Of a stretch of 44,689 nt of DNA, positions 41,672 to 44,689 are shown in pieces. The stretch spans positions 1 to 44,689 of the forward strand of contig JANYDM010000155.1 of assembly GCA_025363575.1 (NCBI GenBank). The letters are read 5' to 3'. Made by a program: the position numbers and the translations under genes. The notes under the pieces were generated by a model. The model was not told the DNA's origin. It did no database searches and saw only the letters and a list, made by a program, of their open reading frames with translations. This DNA is from Betaproteobacteria bacterium. GTDB taxonomy: Bacteria; Pseudomonadota; Gammaproteobacteria; Burkholderiales; SG8-41. The stretch's first letter is position 1, and the number at the start of each line of letters is the position of its first letter.

Positions 41672-44655
41672 GCGCGCAGGATTTCCGGCTGCCTGCCGGC
41701 GGGTGCATCGATCGCGGCACGCTGCTGAATTTCACGTTCAACGGCCGCAGATTGCAGGGCTATGGTGGCGACACGCTGGCGTCCGCCTTGCTAGCCAATG
41801 GAGTGCGCCTGGTCGCGCGCAGTTTCAAATATCATCGCCCGCGCGGCATCGTTGCGGCCGGTCCTGACGAACCCAATGCATTGGTGCGCGTTGGCAGTGG
41901 CGCCACGGTTTTACCCAACGTGCCGGCGACCATGGTGGAGCTATATGAAGGACTCGAGGCGGCCAGCATCAATTGCTGGCCTGCGGTCGACTTCGATTTC
42001 GGTGCGCTTGCCAATCTGTGCTCGCGCCTGCTGCCGGCGGGGTTTTACTACAAAACTTTCATGTGGCCGCATGGCGCATGGATGTGGTACGAAAAATTCA
42101 TTCGGCGCGCCGCCGGTCTTGGCCGTACGCCCGACGCGCCCGATCCGGACCGCTACGAAAAACGCAACGACCATTGCGATGTGCTGGTAATAGGCGGCGG
42201 ACCGGCGGGAATCGCTGCGGCGCTCGCGGCAGGCGAAGCGGGCGCGCGCGTCATGCTTACGGAAGAGCGGACGGCAACCGGCGGACAGCTGAATTTCAGC
42301 GGCGGCACGGTAACTGGCGCAGACGCCGGCGAGTGGCTGCGCCTTGCGCGCAACAAGCTTGCGCAGCTGCCGGAAGTGCGTGTGCTGACCCGCACGACCG
42401 CAACGGGCTACTACGATCACAACCTGGTCACGCTGCTCGAGCGCGTGACCGACCATTTGGTATCCGGCTCGCCAACGCTACCGCGTCAGCGCCTGTGGAA
42501 AGTGCGTGCACGCGAGGTGGTTGTCGCAAGCGGCGCCAGCGAACGGGCGCTCGTATTCGAGAACAACGATTTACCGGGCGTCATGCTGGCGAGCGCTGTG
42601 CAGCGCTATGCCGTGCAATATGGGGTACGCGCGGGCACGCGTGCGGTGGTTTTCACGAACAACGACAGCGCGTACGATGCAGCGCTCGCGCTGGCGGATG
42701 CTGGAATCGAGATCGCCGCGATGGTCGACGTGCGCACGCGGCCGGGTAAGACTGTGGCGCCCGGGCTGAGCGTGCGAGCCGGTCAGGCGGTGGTGGGGGT
42801 GCGCGGCGGGAGGCGTGTCACCGGCGCCGACATCGCTGCAATCGACGCTGCAACCGGCCGTTTAACCGGCAGCGTCGAAACCGTCGCGTGCGATCTGATC
42901 TGCGTTTCCGGCGGCTGGGACCCTGCGGTGCATTTGTTTTCGCAGTCGGGCGGCCGGCTCGCTTACGATGATATCCAGCATTGCTTTATTCCGGGTCAGG
43001 CGACGCAGCAATTGCGTGCGGCGGGCGCCGCCAACGGTGCATTTGATCTGAACGATTGCGTGGCACAAGGCCAAGCCGCGGGCGCGTCCGCTGCGCGCAG
43101 TGCTGGATTCCACGTTATTGCAACGACGGCGCAACCACACAGCAAGCTCGACGTCGCGCCGTTGTGGGAAATCCCGCACGTCGGCAGCAACGTCAAGAAA
43201 TTCGTCGATCAACAAAGCGACGTTACGGCAGCGGACCTCGCGCTCGCCGCGCGCGAAGGTTATGTGTCGGTGGAGCATGCGAAGCGCTATACGACGACCG
43301 GCATGGGCGTCGATCAAGGCAAGATCGGGAACATCACGGCGTTCGGCATATTGGGCAACGCGACTTCGCGCAGTGTGCCCGAAGTGGGCACCACGACTTT
43401 TCGTCCCCCTTATGTACCAGTCACGATAGGCGCGCTCGCCGGGCGCGAAATCGGCGCGTTGTTCGATCCCGTGCGCAAGACGCCTTTGACCGATTGGCAT
43501 GGTGAACACGGAGCAGTCTTCGAACCCGTCGGCTTGTGGCGGCGGCCGCAATACTATCCGCGCGCCGGAGAAACGATGCACGCGGCGGTGGCGCGCGAAT
43601 GTCTGGCCGTTCGCAACGGCGTCGGACTGCTCGACGCATCGACGCTCGGCAAGATCGAGATCCGCGGCCGCGACGCGCTCAAGTTGCTGAACATGACGTA
43701 TACCAATGCCTGGGACGACCTCGAAATAGGCGCGTGCCGCTATGGCTTGATGCTGCGTGAAGACGGCATGGTGTTCGACGATGGCGTAACGGCGCGCCTT
43801 GGCGACGATCATTACCTCATGACAACGACGTCCGGGGGCGCCGATGGCGTCGTGAACTGGCTTGAGGAATGGCTGCAGTGCGAATGGGCGGGCTGGCGAG
43901 TCTACGTAACACCAGTCACGGCAAACTGGGCGACGCTCGCAGTGGCCGGACCGCAGGTGCGCGCATTGCTGCAGAAACTGACGTGTGATATCGATCTCGC
44001 GCCGGCGCAATTTCCGCATATGGCTATTCGCACTGGCACGCTTGCGGGAGTCCCGGTGCGCGTAGCGCGCGTCAGTTTTACGGGCGAGCTCTCGTACGAG
44101 ATCAACGTCCCAGCGCGCTATGGCCTGGCACTGTGGGAATTGCTGATGCGCGAGGGCGCGGATTTAGGCATCGAGCCGATCGGCACTGAGGCTTTGCATG
44201 TGTTGCGCGCAGAGAAGGGTTTTATCGTTGTTGGTCACGACACCGACGGCACCGTGACGCCGTACGATCTGGGTATGGGCTGGATCGTCGGCAAGAGCAA
44301 GACGGATTTTCTCGGACAGCGCGGACTGAGGCGCAGCGACAGTGCACGCGACGGGCGCAAGCAGTTGGTGGGTTTGCTGACTGACGACGCGCAGATGGTG
44401 CTGGTCGAAGGCAGCCAAGTGCTCAAACATGCGGACGCCGCGCGAATCAACCAGCCGCCCGTACCCATGGTCGGTCATGTCACCTCGAGCTATTTAAGTC
44501 CCACGCTCGGGCGCTCGATAGCGATGGCGCTGATCGAAGGCGGACGCACGCGTATGAACGAGCAGGTCGCGGTCGTCGTGCATGGGCGGGCCGTCGCGGC
44601 GCGCATCTGCGAGCCGCGCTTCTATGACTCCAAAGGCGAGCGTCTTAATGGCTGA
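41668..44655 (+). CDS. soxA: sarcosine oxidase alpha subunit
   Basis: From ATG 41668 the product has 995 aa, normal for the family. The N-terminal ferredoxin-like domain has FTFNGRRLQGYGGDTLASALLANG and FKYHRPRGI. The NAD(P)-binding region contains LVIGGGPAGIAAALAAGEAGA, and the C-terminal half is a GcvT-type folate-binding domain (YGLMLREDGMVFDDGVTARL, GELSYEINVPARYG, GTEALHVLRAEKGFI). This subunit binds NAD+ and tetrahydrofolate, receiving the formaldehyde equivalent released from sarcosine and forming methylene-tetrahydrofolate. Longer in-frame upstream codons overlap soxD out of phase and are rejected. Confidence 0.95.
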   Translation: MSAQDFRLPAGGCIDRGTLLNFTFNGRRLQGYGGDTLASALLANGVRLVARSFKYHRPRGIVAAGPDEPNALVRVGSGATVLPNVPATMVELYEGLEAASINCWPAVDFDFGALANLCSRLLPAGFYYKTFMWPHGAWMWYEKFIRRAAGLGRTPDAPDPDRYEKRNDHCDVLVIGGGPAGIAAALAAGEAGARVMLTEERTATGGQLNFSGGTVTGADAGEWLRLARNKLAQLPEVRVLTRTTATGYYDHNLVTLLERVTDHLVSGSPTLPRQRLWKVRAREVVVASGASERALVFENNDLPGVMLASAVQRYAVQYGVRAGTRAVVFTNNDSAYDAALALADAGIEIAAMVDVRTRPGKTVAPGLSVRAGQAVVGVRGGRRVTGADIAAIDAATGRLTGSVETVACDLICVSGGWDPAVHLFSQSGGRLAYDDIQHCFIPGQATQQLRAAGAANGAFDLNDCVAQGQAAGASAARSAGFHVIATTAQPHSKLDVAPLWEIPHVGSNVKKFVDQQSDVTAADLALAAREGYVSVEHAKRYTTTGMGVDQGKIGNITAFGILGNATSRSVPEVGTTTFRPPYVPVTIGALAGREIGALFDPVRKTPLTDWHGEHGAVFEPVGLWRRPQYYPRAGETMHAAVARECLAVRNGVGLLDASTLGKIEIRGRDALKLLNMTYTNAWDDLEIGACRYGLMLREDGMVFDDGVTARLGDDHYLMTTTSGGADGVVNWLEEWLQCEWAGWRVYVTPVTANWATLAVAGPQVRALLQKLTCDIDLAPAQFPHMAIRTGTLAGVPVRVARVSFTGELSYEINVPARYGLALWELLMREGADLGIEPIGTEALHVLRAEKGFIVVGHDTDGTVTPYDLGMGWIVGKSKTDFLGQRGLRRSDSARDGRKQLVGLLTDDAQMVLVEGSQVLKHADAARINQPPVPMVGHVTSSYLSPTLGRSIAMALIEGGRTRMNEQVAVVVHGRAVAARICEPRFYDSKGERLNG

Positions 44656-44689
44656 CATGCTGACAGCACGCGCGGCGCTCGGCGGCGAT
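44648..44689 (+). CDS. soxG: sarcosine oxidase gamma subunit, 5' end only
   Basis: The ATG at 44648 overlaps the soxA stop by eight bases and opens a frame (MADMLTARAALGGD) that runs off the window end after 14 codons. Position after soxA, and the N-terminal style, match the gamma subunit, which completes the heterotetramer. Too short to judge integrity. Confidence 0.7.
   Translation, partial: MADMLTARAALGGD

Noticed and set aside
42862..44019. Reverse-strand 385-codon open frame inside soxA
   Set aside because: No recognisable domain and fully explained by codon bias of soxA.
1..44689. CRISPR arrays, tRNA/rRNA genes, insertion sequences, prophage genes
   Set aside because: No regularly spaced repeats, RNA gene signatures, transposase or phage proteins were seen on reading the window.

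Overview
The window is GC-rich, gene-dense chromosomal DNA with 40 protein-coding genes. No rRNA, tRNA, insertion sequence, phage gene or CRISPR array was recognised. Five separate genes for Bug/TctC-type periplasmic solute-binding proteins, a heterotetrameric sarcosine oxidase operon, a betaproteobacterial-style CHASE2 cyclase next to a FecR-domain protein, and a sigma-32-type htpG promoter together suggest a betaproteobacterium, probably of the order Burkholderiales. This placement is an inference from gene content.

Layout. 1-2.3 kb: a small exported hypothetical protein, and a membrane protein fused to a spermidine-synthase-like domain (reverse strand). 2.5-8.3 kb: five consecutive paralogous genes, each encoding a signal peptide, a class I SAM-dependent methyltransferase domain and a beta-rich C-terminal domain, translationally coupled to an APC-family permease. 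This array is the most unusual part of the window, because intact SAM-binding motifs sit directly behind Sec-type signal peptides. 8.4-9.2 kb: a membrane diguanylate cyclase. 9.3-19.1 kb: a catabolic region with three Bug receptors, an MmgE/PrpD protein, a double-domain CoA-transferase (one domain lacks the catalytic Asp), an SMP-30/gluconolactonase protein, and a thiolase-fold/DUF35 pair resembling Ltp2-type aldolases. 19.2-24.6 kb: a reverse-strand ABC importer operon (binding protein, fused permease, ATPase) with a DadA-like D-amino-acid dehydrogenase inside it.

24.8-26.7 kb: htpG behind a near-perfect heat-shock promoter. 26.7-31.8 kb: a Cys-containing exported hypothetical protein, a crotonase-fold protein lacking both catalytic Glu residues, and a CHASE2 nucleotide cyclase overlapping the gene of a CRP-type regulator, with a divergent FecR-domain gene. 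31.9-36.2 kb: a small membrane protein, inorganic pyrophosphatase, a FIST-domain sensor coupled to a DUF599 membrane protein, and an exported M20 peptidase. 36.2-44.7 kb: two more Bug receptors flanking tandem metallo-beta-lactamase-fold hydrolases, then soxB-soxD-soxA and the first codons of soxG.

The strongest functional groupings are: sarcosine oxidase (oxidative demethylation of sarcosine); cyclase plus CRP (a signal-producing enzyme made together with its likely receptor); the ABC importer plus DadA (uptake coupled to oxidation of an amino compound); CoA-transferase, thiolase-fold, DUF35 and Bug genes (uptake and CoA-dependent breakdown of an unidentified carboxylic acid); and the exported methyltransferase array with its permease, for which no described role is known to me.
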